This document shows, piece by piece, positions 46,086 through 54,226 of a DNA stretch of 64,000 nucleotides (positions are counted from its first letter, which is position 1; the number at the start of each line of letters is the position of its first letter). Made by a program: the position numbers and the translations under genes. The DNA is from Microbispora rosea subsp. aerata (lineage in GTDB: Bacteria; Actinomycetota; Actinomycetes; Streptosporangiales; Streptosporangiaceae): positions 1-64,000 of the forward strand of contig NZ_BMPY01000012.1 in assembly GCF_014647835.1 (NCBI RefSeq), in the 5' to 3' direction. A model generated the notes under the pieces. The model saw nothing but the letters and a program-made list of their open reading frames with translations, ran no database searches and was not told the DNA's origin.

Positions 46086-46382
46086 ATGTGGATCACGGAT
46101 TGGACCTCCCGTGCCGCCTGCCGAGGTGCGGATCCTGACGCACTCTTCGTGCAAGGCGCCGCCCAGAACCGGGCCAAGCTCATCTGCCGTGGGTGCCCCG
46201 TCCGTACCGAATGCCTCGCCGATGCGCTGGACAACCGCATCGAGTTCGGGGTGTGGGGCGGTATGACCGAGCGGGAGCGGCGCGCGCTGCTCAGGCGCCG
46301 GCCGGACGTGGAGTCCTGGCGGGACCTGCTCGAGTCCGCCAAGGAAGAGTACGAGCGCACGAACGAGCTGATCGCCGGCTGA
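46086..46382 (+). CDS. wblA: WhiB-family iron-sulfur regulator, WblA/WhiB4 type
   Basis: A 98-residue WhiB protein. The [4Fe-4S] ligands are Cys12, Cys34, Cys37 and Cys43 ('ACRGADPD...', 'CRGCPVRTEC'), followed by the 'GVWGGMTERERRALLRRR' turn and basic region used for sigma-factor and DNA contact. It lies between a class A PBP and two ArsA-like ATPases exactly as whiB4 does in Mycobacterium and wblA in Streptomyces, where it is a global repressor of development, antibiotic and stress genes. The ATG at 46086 follows AAGGGGAGTGG. The long upstream region (45876-46085) is likely a complex promoter. Confidence 0.92.
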   Translation: MWITDWTSRAACRGADPDALFVQGAAQNRAKLICRGCPVRTECLADALDNRIEFGVWGGMTERERRALLRRRPDVESWRDLLESAKEEYERTNELIAG

Positions 46383-46391
46383 GTCCCGGCG

Positions 46392-46419
46392 CGGCGTCCC
46401 GCGATCCGGCGGGACGCCG
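46392..46419. terminator. Bidirectional hairpin between wblA and the ArsA-like gene
   Basis: CGGCGTCCCGC (46392-46402) and GCGGGACGCCG (46409-46419) form a perfect 11-bp stem with a six-base loop, centred in the 49-bp gap between two convergent genes. There is no T-run, but position and strength support a terminator for both. Confidence 0.75.
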
Positions 46420-46431
46420 GTCGACGCGTCC

Positions 46432-47571
46432 TCAGGACGCGAGGAGCTGCCCGATCTGGCGGAGCCCGGCCAGGTCGTGCACGTCCTCGGGCATCGCGGG
46501 CACCTGTGCGATGGGCACCGTCGGGTGGGCCGAGGTGAAGTGCTCCTGCTGGCGCTGCTCACGGGCGGCGAGCTGCATCCTTCCCGCGTGCAGCCGCAGT
46601 ACGGCAGCGGTCAGCTCATGCTCGCCCCTGGCGTCCAGGTCCTCGGCGGCGGCGATGCTGCGCGCCGCCGACAGCGAGGGCGCCAGCGGCCGGTGCACGC
46701 GGTTGACCACGAGGCCGGCCAGCGGCATGCGCTCGTCGGCCAGCCGCTCCACGAAGTAGGACGCCTCGCGCATCGCGTCACGCTCCGGCGCGGCGACGAC
46801 GAGGAACGCCGTGCCGGGCGCCTGGAGCAGGCGGTAGGTCTGCTCGGCGCGCTGGCGGAACCCGCCGAACACCGCGTCGAGCGCGGTGACGAACATCTGG
46901 ATGTCCCTGAGCACCTGAGCCCCGATCACCTTGGTCAGGATGCCCGCGACCATCCCGAAGCCGGCGTTGAGCAGCTTGAACGCGCTGCGCCCGCCGGCCT
47001 TGGCGGGGGCCATGAGGATGCGGATCAGCTTGCCGTCGAGGAACCTGCCGAGCCGTTCCGGGGCGTCGAGGAAGTCGAGCGCGGACCGCGACGGCGGGGT
47101 GTCCACCACGATCAGGTCCCACTCGTTCGAGCGGCGCAGCTGGCCCAGCTTCTCCATCGCCATGTACTCCTGAGTGCCGGAGAAGCTGGACGACAGCGAC
47201 TGATAGAAGGGGTTCGTCAAGATCTGCTGGGCGCGCTCGGGATCGGCGTGGGCCTCGATGATCTCGTCGAAGGTCCGCTTCATGTCGAGCATCATCGCGT
47301 GCAGCTCGCCGCTGTTCTCCCCGGCGCCGTCGACGCCGTGCACGCGCCTGGGGGTGTTGTCGAGCTCGCTCAGGCCCATGGCCTGGGCCAGCCGCTTGGC
47401 GGGGTCCACGGTCAGGACGACCACCGAGCGGCCCCGCTCGGCGGCGCGCAGCCCGAGGGCCGCGGCCGTCGTGGTCTTGCCGACGCCGCCCGAGCCGCAG
47501 CACACGATGATCCGGGTGTCCGGATCATCCAAGATCGCGTCGATGTCCAACGCGGGCGCCGTCCTGGTCAC
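46432..47571 (-). CDS. ArsA/GET3-like anion-transporting ATPase (second of pair)
   Basis: A 379-residue soluble ATPase. Walker A is 'CCGSGGVGKTTTAAALGLRAA', switch I 'VVVLTVDPAKRLAQAMGLSELDNTP', switch II 'LIVVDTPPSRSALDFLDAPERL', and 'LAGLVVNRVHRPL' carries the base-recognition Asn. It is the Rv3679/Rv3680 (SCO3577/3578) type. Pairs of these proteins form an ArsA/Get3-like heterodimer of uncertain cargo. GTG 47571. It lies 74 bp downstream of its partner on the same strand and probably works with it. Confidence 0.92.
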   Translation of the reverse strand: MTRTAPALDIDAILDDPDTRIIVCCGSGGVGKTTTAAALGLRAAERGRSVVVLTVDPAKRLAQAMGLSELDNTPRRVHGVDGAGENSGELHAMMLDMKRTFDEIIEAHADPERAQQILTNPFYQSLSSSFSGTQEYMAMEKLGQLRRSNEWDLIVVDTPPSRSALDFLDAPERLGRFLDGKLIRILMAPAKAGGRSAFKLLNAGFGMVAGILTKVIGAQVLRDIQMFVTALDAVFGGFRQRAEQTYRLLQAPGTAFLVVAAPERDAMREASYFVERLADERMPLAGLVVNRVHRPLAPSLSAARSIAAAEDLDARGEHELTAAVLRLHAGRMQLAAREQRQQEHFTSAHPTVPIAQVPAMPEDVHDLAGLRQIGQLLAS

Positions 47572-47645
47572 AGCTCAGCCTTTCACTCACTGATGCACTC
47601 GGTCGGAAGGTCACGCGGGCGCGTCACGCGGCACCGCGGGCGCGT

Positions 47646-48686
47646 TCACGCGGCGCCTTGGGCGCGCAGGGCGTCGGCCAGCTCGTAGAGCCCGGCGAGG
47701 TCCGCGCCGTCGGGCAGCAGCGGCAGGTCGTACCGCGGCACGGCGGCCTCCTCCAGCGCCACGCGTTCGCGCTTTTCCAGCTCGGTGCGCAGCGCGTGCT
47801 CGCGGACCTCCCGGGCGAGCGCCTCCGCGACCGCGGAGGTGTCGGCCCTGCCGTCGGTCAGCCCGGCCGCCTTGAGGCCGAGCGCGAGCTCGGCGGTGTC
47901 GAACCGGCCCCGGGCGGCGGCCTCGAGCACCCCTTCGGGCAGCCCGGCGGGACGCACCATGTTGACGAACACCCCGCCGACCGGCAGGCCGGTCGCGCGC
48001 AGCTCCTCGATGCCGTCCAGCGTCTCCTGCACGGGCATCTCCTCCAGGAGCGTCACGAAGTGGACCGCCGTCTCCGGAGAGGCGAGGACGCCGCGTACGA
48101 GGTCGGCGTGGTTCTTGATCGGCCCGACCCGGGCCAGCCCGGCGACCTCCTGCGTCACGTTCAGGAAGCGGGCGATGCGGCCGGTCGGGGGCGCGTCCAT
48201 GACGACCGCGTCGTACACCCTCCGGCCCAGCTTGTCGCGGCGCCGTACGGCCTCGCTGGTCTTGCCGGTGACCAGGACGTCGCGCAGGCCGGGGGCGATG
48301 GTCGTGGCGAAGTCGACCACGCCCATGCGGGTCAGCGCCTTGCCCACGCGCTTGATGCCGTAGAACATCTCGAGATATTCGAGCATGGCCTCTTCGGGGT
48401 CGACGGCCAGCGCGTACACGTCCCCGCCGCCGGGGGCCACGGCGATCTTGCGTTCCTCGTACGGCAGCGGCGGCAGGTCGAACGCCTGGGCGATGCCCTG
48501 CCGGCCCTCGACCTCCACGAGCAGCACCTTGCGCCCGCCCGCGGCCAGGGCCAGCGCGAGCGCGGCGGCGACGGTCGTCTTCCCGGTGCCGCCCTTGCCG
48601 CTCACCACGTGCAAGCGCACGCCGTCCCAGTCGGTGTCACGGGCCTCCCCGTCGCTCCCGCCGAGACTGCCGGTCGGCTGACTCAC
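47646..48686 (-). CDS. ArsA/GET3-like anion-transporting ATPase (first of pair)
   Basis: A 346-residue ATPase with Walker A 'VSGKGGTGKTTVAAALALALA', 'VLLVEVEGRQGIAQAFDLPPL', switch II 'AVVMDAPPTGRIARFLNV' and 'VGGVFVNMVRP'. The signature differs in detail from its neighbour, consistent with a heterodimer rather than a recent duplication. GTG 48686 follows an excellent ribosome site (GGAGGAGG); an open extension to 48764 is unlikely to be translated. The pair is conserved beside wblA/whiB4 across actinobacteria. Confidence 0.92.
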   Translation of the reverse strand: MSQPTGSLGGSDGEARDTDWDGVRLHVVSGKGGTGKTTVAAALALALAAGGRKVLLVEVEGRQGIAQAFDLPPLPYEERKIAVAPGGGDVYALAVDPEEAMLEYLEMFYGIKRVGKALTRMGVVDFATTIAPGLRDVLVTGKTSEAVRRRDKLGRRVYDAVVMDAPPTGRIARFLNVTQEVAGLARVGPIKNHADLVRGVLASPETAVHFVTLLEEMPVQETLDGIEELRATGLPVGGVFVNMVRPAGLPEGVLEAAARGRFDTAELALGLKAAGLTDGRADTSAVAEALAREVREHALRTELEKRERVALEEAAVPRYDLPLLPDGADLAGLYELADALRAQGAA

Positions 48687-49222
48687 CGTGCCTCCTCCGG
48701 ACGGCCGGCGAGATCGCTTGCGCGGATCGTCGCGCGGTGGTTCTCGTCGGCGTGCCTGCTCCACTCGCCCACGTTTGGAAGGCTACCCAAGCGTTACTTG
48801 CCGATTCGCGGGGGTCGTCCCCCGCAGCGGCTCCGGGTACGGTTTGCACGCCGAACGGGTAATGGCTCCACAATGGGCGCTTGCCCACTCGGCCGTACCG
48901 ATATCGGGTGCGGTGCTCCCTTTACGGCTGATCATCCGGATCATGGACCGACGGCAAAAAGTGAGCACACGGACCGTCACGTCGCATCGCAGGCGCAGGC
49001 CGAGCCCTCGGCGAAAGGCGTCGAAGGGGCGGTGCGGGCGGGGAGGTCCACGGTCGCCCGCACCGCCCGCCGCTCCGCGACGCGCCCCTCCCGGGATGCC
49101 CGGGGAAGCTCACCTGCCGTCGAGCCCGGATCGGGGTCGAGGCGCCGGCGTGCCCGCCCGCGTGGGGGCCGAACCGCGTTCCTGGCCGCTATGGGCGGGC
49201 CATGCCTCGGTAGCCTTTGCGC
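48687..49222. promoter_or_regulatory. 536-bp gene-free region with two strong hairpins
   Basis: Divergent control region between the ATPase pair and the DUF4177/RidA genes. GCGGGGG-TCGT-CCCCCGC (48808-48825) is a perfect seven-base stem with a tetraloop. GGGCGGTGCGGGCG (49027-49040) pairs perfectly with CGCCCGCACCGCCC (49055-49068), a 14-bp stem with a 14-nt loop. Open frames across it have no ribosome sites or family resemblance. The hairpins may be leader structures, terminators of short transcripts or part of a small RNA. Confidence 0.5.
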
Positions 49223-49375
49223 ATGACCAAGTGGGAATACGTCACCGTGCCGCTGCTCACGCACGCCACGAAGCAGATTCTGGACAACTGGGGCGAAGAC
49301 GGGTGGGAGCTCGTCTCGGTCATTCCAGGGCCCAACCCCGAGCAGCTCGTCGCCTACATGAAGCGGCCCAAGTGA
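49223..49375 (+). CDS. Small DUF4177-type protein (Rv3678A-like)
   Basis: A 50-residue protein, MTKWEYVTVPLLTHATKQ followed by a stretch 'ILDNWGEDGWELVSVIPGPNPEQLVAYMKRPK'. The 'KWEYVTVPL...LDNWGxxGWELVSV' pattern is that of DUF4177 and of the small protein encoded beside RidA in mycobacteria and streptomycetes. A small beta-alpha fold is likely; function unknown. Its stop overlaps the RidA start (TGATG), so the two are coupled. ATG 49223 lies ten bases after a TAGCCT -10-like element, so the transcript may be nearly leaderless. Confidence 0.88.
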   Translation: MTKWEYVTVPLLTHATKQILDNWGEDGWELVSVIPGPNPEQLVAYMKRPK

Positions 49376-49836
49376 TGGCGACCCCGGAGGAGAGGCTCGC
49401 CGAGCTCGGGCTCGCGCTGCCCGAGGTCGTGCCCCCGCTGGCCGCGTACGTGCCCGCCGTACGGACGGGCGACTACGTCTACACCTCGGGCCAGCTTCCG
49501 CTCGTGAAGGGCGAGCTGGGTGTGACCGGCAAGGTCGGCGCCGAGGTGTCCCCCGAGGAGGCCAAGGAACAGGCGCGCATCTGCGCGGTCAACGCCCTGG
49601 CGGCCATCAAGGCCCTGGTGGGCGATCTGTCGAAGGTCGTGCGGATCGTGAAGGTGGTCGGGTTCGTCGCGAGCGCTCCCGGCTTCACCGGGCAGCCGCA
49701 GGTCGTCAACGGCGCCAGCGAGCTGCTCGGCGAGGTGTTCGGCGAGGCGGGCAAACACGCGAGGAGCGCGGTCGGCGTCGCGGTCCTCCCGCTCGACGCC
49801 CCCGTCGAGGTGGAGGTCGTCGCGGAGGTCCGCTGA
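49375..49836 (+). CDS. RidA family protein
   Basis: A 153-residue RidA/YjgF-type trimeric protein. 'PLAAYVPAVRTGDYVYTSGQLPLVKGELGVTGKVGAEVSPEEAKEQARICAVNALAAIKALVGDLSKVVRIVKVVGFVASAPGF' is the characteristic core. Canonical RidA enzymes deaminate reactive 2-aminoacrylate with a conserved Arg near the C-terminus; the matching region here is 'HARSAVGVAVLPLDAPVEVEVVAEVR', so that arginine appears kept. It corresponds to Rv3678c. The ATG overlaps the DUF4177 stop. Confidence 0.92.
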   Translation: MATPEERLAELGLALPEVVPPLAAYVPAVRTGDYVYTSGQLPLVKGELGVTGKVGAEVSPEEAKEQARICAVNALAAIKALVGDLSKVVRIVKVVGFVASAPGFTGQPQVVNGASELLGEVFGEAGKHARSAVGVAVLPLDAPVEVEVVAEVR

Positions 49837-49890
49837 CCGTACGGCAGGCCGGAACCGGGGGTTTGCGGTCCGCTGAAGGCGTAGGGGAGC

Positions 49891-50754
49891 ATGGGGCCGA
49901 TCGAACCGATCGTTGTTCTGGAGGGCCTCATGGGGTTTCCGCTGCCCGGCGAGGTCGGCGAACGGGCGCGGGAGATCCTCGCCGGCCGCCTGGCCCCCGT
50001 CCCGGCCAGGGACGCGGCCACGGTGGTGCTGCTGCGTGACGATCCCCTGGAGGTGTACCTGCTCAGGCGCAAGGCCACGATGGCCTTCGCCGCCGGCGCC
50101 TACGTGTTCCCCGGCGGATCGGTCGACCCGCGGGACTCCGACCACGCCGTGGCCTGGGCGGGCCCGTCGCCCGCCGAGTGGGGCGAGGTCTTCCGGGCCG
50201 ACGAGAGCACGGCCCGGGGCCTCGTCTGCGCCGCCGTACGCGAGACGTTCGAGGAGTCGGGCGTGCTCCTGGCCGGGCCGAGCCCGGACACGGTGGTGAC
50301 GGACACGACCGGCGCCGACTGGGAGGACGACCGCCTCGCGCTGATCGCGCGCACGCTGTCGTTCGCCGAGTTCCTCGACCGGCGCGGTCTCGTGCTCAGG
50401 TCCGACCTGCTCAAGGCGTGGGCGCACTGGATCACGCCGGTCGTGGAGCCCCGGCGCTTCGACACCCGCTTCTTCGTGGCGGCGCTGCCGCCCGGGCAGC
50501 GTACGCGCGACGTGGGCGGGGAGGCGGCCGGGGTGGCCTGGATGCGGCCACGGGACGCGCTGGCCGCCGTCGAGGCGGGCACGGCGCGCATGCTGCCGCC
50601 CACCGTCCAGACGCTGGCCGAGATGGCGGCGTTCGAGTCGGTCGCAGGCGTGCTCGCCTGCCCCCGGTCGATCACGACCGTCATGCCGGAGCCCGCCGAG
50701 GTGGACGGGCGGATCGTGTTGCGGATCCCCGACGGAGGAAGGACGGGCGAGTGA
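49891..50754 (+). CDS. NUDIX hydrolase with split Nudix box (NUDT19-like)
   Basis: A 287-residue protein. 'RDAATVVLLRDDPLEVYLLRRKATMAFAAGAYVFPGGSVDPRD' starts the Nudix fold. The box is interrupted by a ~35-residue insert before 'AVRETFEESGVLLAG', as in NUDT7/NUDT19-type CoA diphosphatases. 'WAHWITPVVEPRRFDTRFFVAALPPGQ' is also typical of this branch. Likely substrates are CoA esters or similar diphosphates. ATG 49891 follows GTAGGGGAGC; the stop overlaps the MBL start. Confidence 0.9.
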   Translation: MGPIEPIVVLEGLMGFPLPGEVGERAREILAGRLAPVPARDAATVVLLRDDPLEVYLLRRKATMAFAAGAYVFPGGSVDPRDSDHAVAWAGPSPAEWGEVFRADESTARGLVCAAVRETFEESGVLLAGPSPDTVVTDTTGADWEDDRLALIARTLSFAEFLDRRGLVLRSDLLKAWAHWITPVVEPRRFDTRFFVAALPPGQRTRDVGGEAAGVAWMRPRDALAAVEAGTARMLPPTVQTLAEMAAFESVAGVLACPRSITTVMPEPAEVDGRIVLRIPDGGRTGE

Positions 50755-51560
50755 GCGGGCTGCGCATTCCGGTGGAGGGGCCGGACGGCGTCGGCGGCCT
50801 CGACGGCGCGGGCACGGCGAGCGCCGTGAACGTGCTGGCGCCGAATCCGTCGCCGATGACCCTCGACGGCACCAACACGTGGATCGTCGGCGGCGCGCGG
50901 GCCGTGCTGGTCGTCGATCCCGGCCCGGACGACGAGGCGCACCTGCGGCGGGTCGCCGAGCGGGTGGACGGCCGCAGGGTGACCGCCATCCTGCTCACGC
51001 ACGGGCACCCCGACCACAGCGAGGGCGCGGGGACGCTCGCGCGGATGCTCGGCGCGCCGGTGCGGGCGCTCGACCCCCGCCACCGCCTGGGCGAGGAGGG
51101 CCTGGCCGACGGCGACGTCGTGACGGCGGGCGACGTGGAGGTGCGGGTCGTGGGCACGCCCGGCCATTCGTTCGACTCGCTGTGCTTCTGGCTGCCGGGC
51201 GACCGGGCGATGCTGACCGGCGACACCATCCTCGGCCGGGGGACGACCGTGATCGCCCAGGACGGCGACCTCGGCGACTATCTGCGCAGCCTGGACCGGC
51301 TCAGGCGGGGCGCGGAGATGCTGGAGGCCACCGCGCTGCTGCCCGGTCACGGCCCCGTCCTGCCCGATCCGTCCGGCGTGCTCGACGCGTACATCGCCCA
51401 TCGGCGCGAGCGGCTGGAGCAGATCCGCGAGGCGATCCGCAGGGGCGCCAGGGACGCGCGGGAGATCGTCGAGATGGTCTACGCCGAGGTGGACCCGTCG
51501 CTGTGGCCGGCCGCCGAGATGTCGGTGGCGGCCCAGCTCGCCTACCTGAAGACCCTTTAG
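50751..51560 (+). CDS. MBL-fold hydrolase, LACTB2-like (Rv3677c type)
   Basis: A 269-residue metallo-beta-lactamase-fold protein. 'NPSPMTLDGTNTWIVGG' is the LACTB2-type entry, the metal motif is 'LTHGHPDHSEGAG', and further ligands are in 'GTPGHSFDSLCF' and 'MLTGDTILGRGTTV', with 'LLPGHGPVLPDPS' near the end. The C-terminal winged-helix-like part ('AYIAHRRERLEQIREAI') is also as in LACTB2, an RNA endonuclease in humans. Substrate here unknown. GTG 50751 overlaps the NUDIX stop. Its end overlaps the convergent crp stop by four bases. Confidence 0.92.
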   Translation: MSGLRIPVEGPDGVGGLDGAGTASAVNVLAPNPSPMTLDGTNTWIVGGARAVLVVDPGPDDEAHLRRVAERVDGRRVTAILLTHGHPDHSEGAGTLARMLGAPVRALDPRHRLGEEGLADGDVVTAGDVEVRVVGTPGHSFDSLCFWLPGDRAMLTGDTILGRGTTVIAQDGDLGDYLRSLDRLRRGAEMLEATALLPGHGPVLPDPSGVLDAYIAHRRERLEQIREAIRRGARDAREIVEMVYAEVDPSLWPAAEMSVAAQLAYLKTL

Positions 51561-52237
51561 CGGGAGCGGTTGTAGAGCCGCTCCCTGTCCATGATCACCA
51601 CGGCCTTGGCCTCGATGCGCAGCCAGCCGCGCTGGGCGAAGTCGGCCAGGGCCTTGTTCACCGTCTCCCGTGAGGCGCCCACGAGCTGGGCGAGCTCCTC
51701 CTGGGTGAGGTCGTGGTGCACCCGGATGCCGTCGTCGGTCTTCTGCCCGAAGCGGTCGGCCAGGTCGAGAAGCTGCTTGGCGACGCGGCCGGGCACGTCG
51801 GTGAAGACCAGGTCCGCGAGCACGTCGTTGGTGCGCCGCAGCCGCTGGGCTAGGGCGCGCAGCAGGTGCAGCGCGACCTCGGGCCGGCCGGTCAGCCACG
51901 GCCGCAGGTCGTCGTGGCCCAGCCCGGCCAGGCGCACCTCGGTCAGCGCGATCGCCGAGGCCGTGCGCGGGCGCGGGTCGAACAGCGACAGCTCGCCGAA
52001 CATCTCGCCGGGGCCGAGCACGCTCAGCAGGTTCTCCCGGCCGTCGGGGGCGGTGCGGGCCAACTTGATCTTGCCTTCGAGCACCACGTAGAGCCGGTCG
52101 CCGGTCTCGTTCTCACTGAAGAGGGTGCGGCCCTTGGGCAGCTCCACTTCCGTGATGCTCGCACGCAGAGCCGCGGCGCTCTCGCGGTCGAGCGCGGAGA
52201 ACAGCGGCGCCTTGCTCAGTACTTCCTCGGTGCTCAC
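51557..52237 (-). CDS. crp: Crp/Fnr-family transcriptional regulator
   Basis: A 226-residue regulator. The cyclic-nucleotide domain has the phosphate-binding cassette 'GEMFGELSLFDPRPRTASAIAL' (Gly-Glu-Leu...Arg-Thr-Ala-Ser), so cAMP binding is plausible. The C-terminal winged helix has 'LTQEELAQLVGASRETVNKALADFAQRGWLRI'. It is orthologous by position to Rv3676 and SCO3571 (Crp), a global regulator. The start is GTG 52237 with AAGGAGG upstream. It is divergent from nth across 349 bp. Confidence 0.95.
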   Translation of the reverse strand: MSTEEVLSKAPLFSALDRESAAALRASITEVELPKGRTLFSENETGDRLYVVLEGKIKLARTAPDGRENLLSVLGPGEMFGELSLFDPRPRTASAIALTEVRLAGLGHDDLRPWLTGRPEVALHLLRALAQRLRRTNDVLADLVFTDVPGRVAKQLLDLADRFGQKTDDGIRVHHDLTQEELAQLVGASRETVNKALADFAQRGWLRIEAKAVVIMDRERLYNRSR

Positions 52238-52586
52238 GGTGCCTCCTTGCTGCGGGCGCGCTCGGTCGCCGGCTCCGTGCTAGCCATTGTGACCCACGCC
52301 TTGCACGGCACATTACGGGGTGTCCCGTTACGTCGCATGGGCGCTGATCCCGGCTCGCAGCATGCGCCGTACCTGGCGTGACAACACAATCTCGGCGGAA
52401 ACCTATCCTGACGCCCATCGCGTGATCGACCGGCTCGGGTAGCCGGTCGTCCCCCTACGGGCACAGTGTATTGCGCTAAGTAGGGACAAATTGGCAAATA
52501 CGGGCTGCATACGCGGCATGTGTGGCAAGACGGCCATTGCCGGAGACGCGGCGGTGTGCGGCCGCCTGAGGCCCTACGCTTGCGGC
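52238..52586. promoter_or_regulatory. Divergent crp/nth control region
   Basis: A 349-bp region without a supported gene; the open frame leading into nth from 52491 has no ribosome site. It is somewhat AT-richer near 52470-52500 (CTAAGTAGGGACAAATTGGCAAATACG), where the nth promoter may lie. I could not find a convincing TGTGA-N6-TCACA site for Crp autoregulation. Confidence 0.4.
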
Positions 52587-53324
52587 ATGGCGACGAACAC
52601 GGCCGCTCCACGGCGGCGTCAGCGCCAGGCCGAGACTCGCCTGGGACTCGTGCGGCGGGCGCGGCGAATCAACCGGATCCTGGCCGAGACCTACCCCGAC
52701 GCCCACTGCGAGCTCGACTTCGGCAACCCCCTGGAACTGCTGGTCGCCACGATCCTCTCGGCGCAGTGCACGGACAAGAGGGTCAACATGGTGACTCCCG
52801 TGCTCTTCGCGAAATATCGGACGGCGGCCGACTATGCCGCGGCCGACCGCGCCGAACTCGAGGAGATCATCAAGTCCACCGGGTTCTACCGGGCGAAGGC
52901 CAACAGCATCATCGGCATGGCGCAGGCCCTCTGCGAACGGCACAACGGGGAGGTTCCCGGCAAGCTGGAGGACCTCGTCAAGCTCCCCGGCGTCGGCCGC
53001 AAGACCGCCAACGTCGTGCTCGGCAACGCCTTCGGCGTGCCCGGCATCACGGTCGACACGCACTTCCAGCGGTTGTCGAGACGCTTCGGCTGGACAACCG
53101 AGACCGATCCGGTCAAGATCGAATACGAGGTCGGCGAGCTGATCCCCAAGTCCGAGTGGATGATGCTGTCGCATCGGCTGATCTGGCACGGCCGCCGGAT
53201 CTGCCACGCGCGCAAGCCCGCCTGCGGCGTGTGTCCCCTCGCCGCGCTCTGCCCGTCGTACGGCACCGGCCCCACCGACGCGGATCAGGCGCGCAAGCTG
53301 GTGCGGCCCGGCCCGTTCTCCTGA
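52587..53324 (+). CDS. nth: Endonuclease III (DNA glycosylase/AP lyase)
   Basis: A 245-residue HhH-GPD enzyme of base-excision repair that removes oxidised pyrimidines. The helix-hairpin-helix '[17 protein letters not shown]' carries catalytic Lys139, and Asp157 lies in '[10 protein letters not shown]'. The [4Fe-4S] cluster motif Cys206-x6-Cys213-x2-Cys216-x5-Cys222 is complete. ATG 52587 ('[14 protein letters not shown]') is preferred; upstream in-frame starts lack ribosome sites. Conserved position between crp and the CoA NUDIX gene. Confidence 0.95.
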   Translation: MATNTAAPRRRQRQAETRLGLVRRARRINRILAETYPDAHCELDFGNPLELLVATILSAQCTDKRVNMVTPVLFAKYRTAADYAAADRAELEEIIKSTGFYRAKANSIIGMAQALCERHNGEVPGKLEDLVKLPGVGRKTANVVLGNAFGVPGITVDTHFQRLSRRFGWTTETDPVKIEYEVGELIPKSEWMMLSHRLIWHGRRICHARKPACGVCPLAALCPSYGTGPTDADQARKLVRPGPFS

Positions 53325-53414
53325 GCACGTGGTGATCGGGAAGCTCGCGCGCACTCGCGTGGTTGTACGGCACGCCTGGGCTCGCGCGTGCCCGGTGACG
53401 ATCTGGAGGTGGTC

Positions 53415-54062
53415 GTGGCTCCCGCTTGGCTGACGGAGCTGGCCGCGAAGGCCGCGCACAGCCCTGTCCCCACCGCGTTGCGGCCCCCGGCGAACGGCGC
53501 GGGCCGCTCCGCGGCGGTGCTGCTGCTGTTCGGAGAGGGGCCCGAAGGCCCCGACATCCTGCTCATCCAGCGCAGCTCCAAGGGCCGGGTGCACGCGGGC
53601 CAGCCCGCGTTCCCCGGCGGGGGCGTCGACCCCGACGACGACGGCCCGATCGACGCCGCGCTGCGGGAGGCCCAGGAGGAGACCGGGCTCGACCCCGCCG
53701 GCGTCGAGGTCGTCGGGACCATGCCGGAGCTCTACGTCTGGCGCAGCGACAACCGGGTGACGCCCGTGCTCGCCTGGTGGCACACGCCGTGCGCCGTGCA
53801 CGCCGCGTCCCCCGACGAGGTCGAGACCGTCGAGCGGGTCCCGATCGCGGAGCTGGTCGACCCGGCCAACCGGCTGCGGCTGCGCCACCCGCGCGGCATC
53901 GCCCCCTCCGTGGCGTTCCGCGTACGAGGCATGCTCGTGTGGGGGTTCACCGCGGGCGTGCTGGACGGCGTGCTCACGGCCGCCGGTTTCGAGCGCCCCT
54001 GGGACCGCTCACGCATCGAGGACCTGCCGCCCGAGGTCCTCAACCTCGCCGCACGGGGCTGA
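53415..54062 (+). CDS. CoA-pyrophosphatase-type NUDIX hydrolase (NudL-like)
   Basis: About 215 residues. 'AAVLLLFGEGPEGPDILLIQRSSKGRVHAGQPAFPGGGVDPDDDG' combines the UPF0035 CoA-specific motif (LLxxRxxxxxxHxGxxxFPGG) with the Nudix box 'AALREAQEETGL'. It probably hydrolyses CoA or its oxidised forms to phosphopantetheine and 3',5'-ADP. The start at GTG 53415 has GGAGGTG upstream; an earlier GTG at 53388 is also in frame. It corresponds to Rv3672c. The thioredoxin-like gene that precedes it in M. tuberculosis (Rv3673c) is absent here. Confidence 0.92.
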   Translation: MAPAWLTELAAKAAHSPVPTALRPPANGAGRSAAVLLLFGEGPEGPDILLIQRSSKGRVHAGQPAFPGGGVDPDDDGPIDAALREAQEETGLDPAGVEVVGTMPELYVWRSDNRVTPVLAWWHTPCAVHAASPDEVETVERVPIAELVDPANRLRLRHPRGIAPSVAFRVRGMLVWGFTAGVLDGVLTAAGFERPWDRSRIEDLPPEVLNLAARG

Positions 54063-54226
54063 CCCTCGTACGGACCTAGGCACGGGCTGCCGGGGCGCCG
54101 GTCGGGCCGGCCGGCCACGGTCCTCACACTCGGCCGGGCCGGTCGTCAATCGCCGGTCGCGGGCCGTGGTCACGATGGCCGACGAGACCGGTCAGACGCC
54201 CGCACGACGGATGGCGTGGCTATACC

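Noticed and set aside
52238-52586. Crp autoregulatory site upstream of crp
   Set aside because: No TGTGA-N6-TCACA match of useful quality was found by eye.
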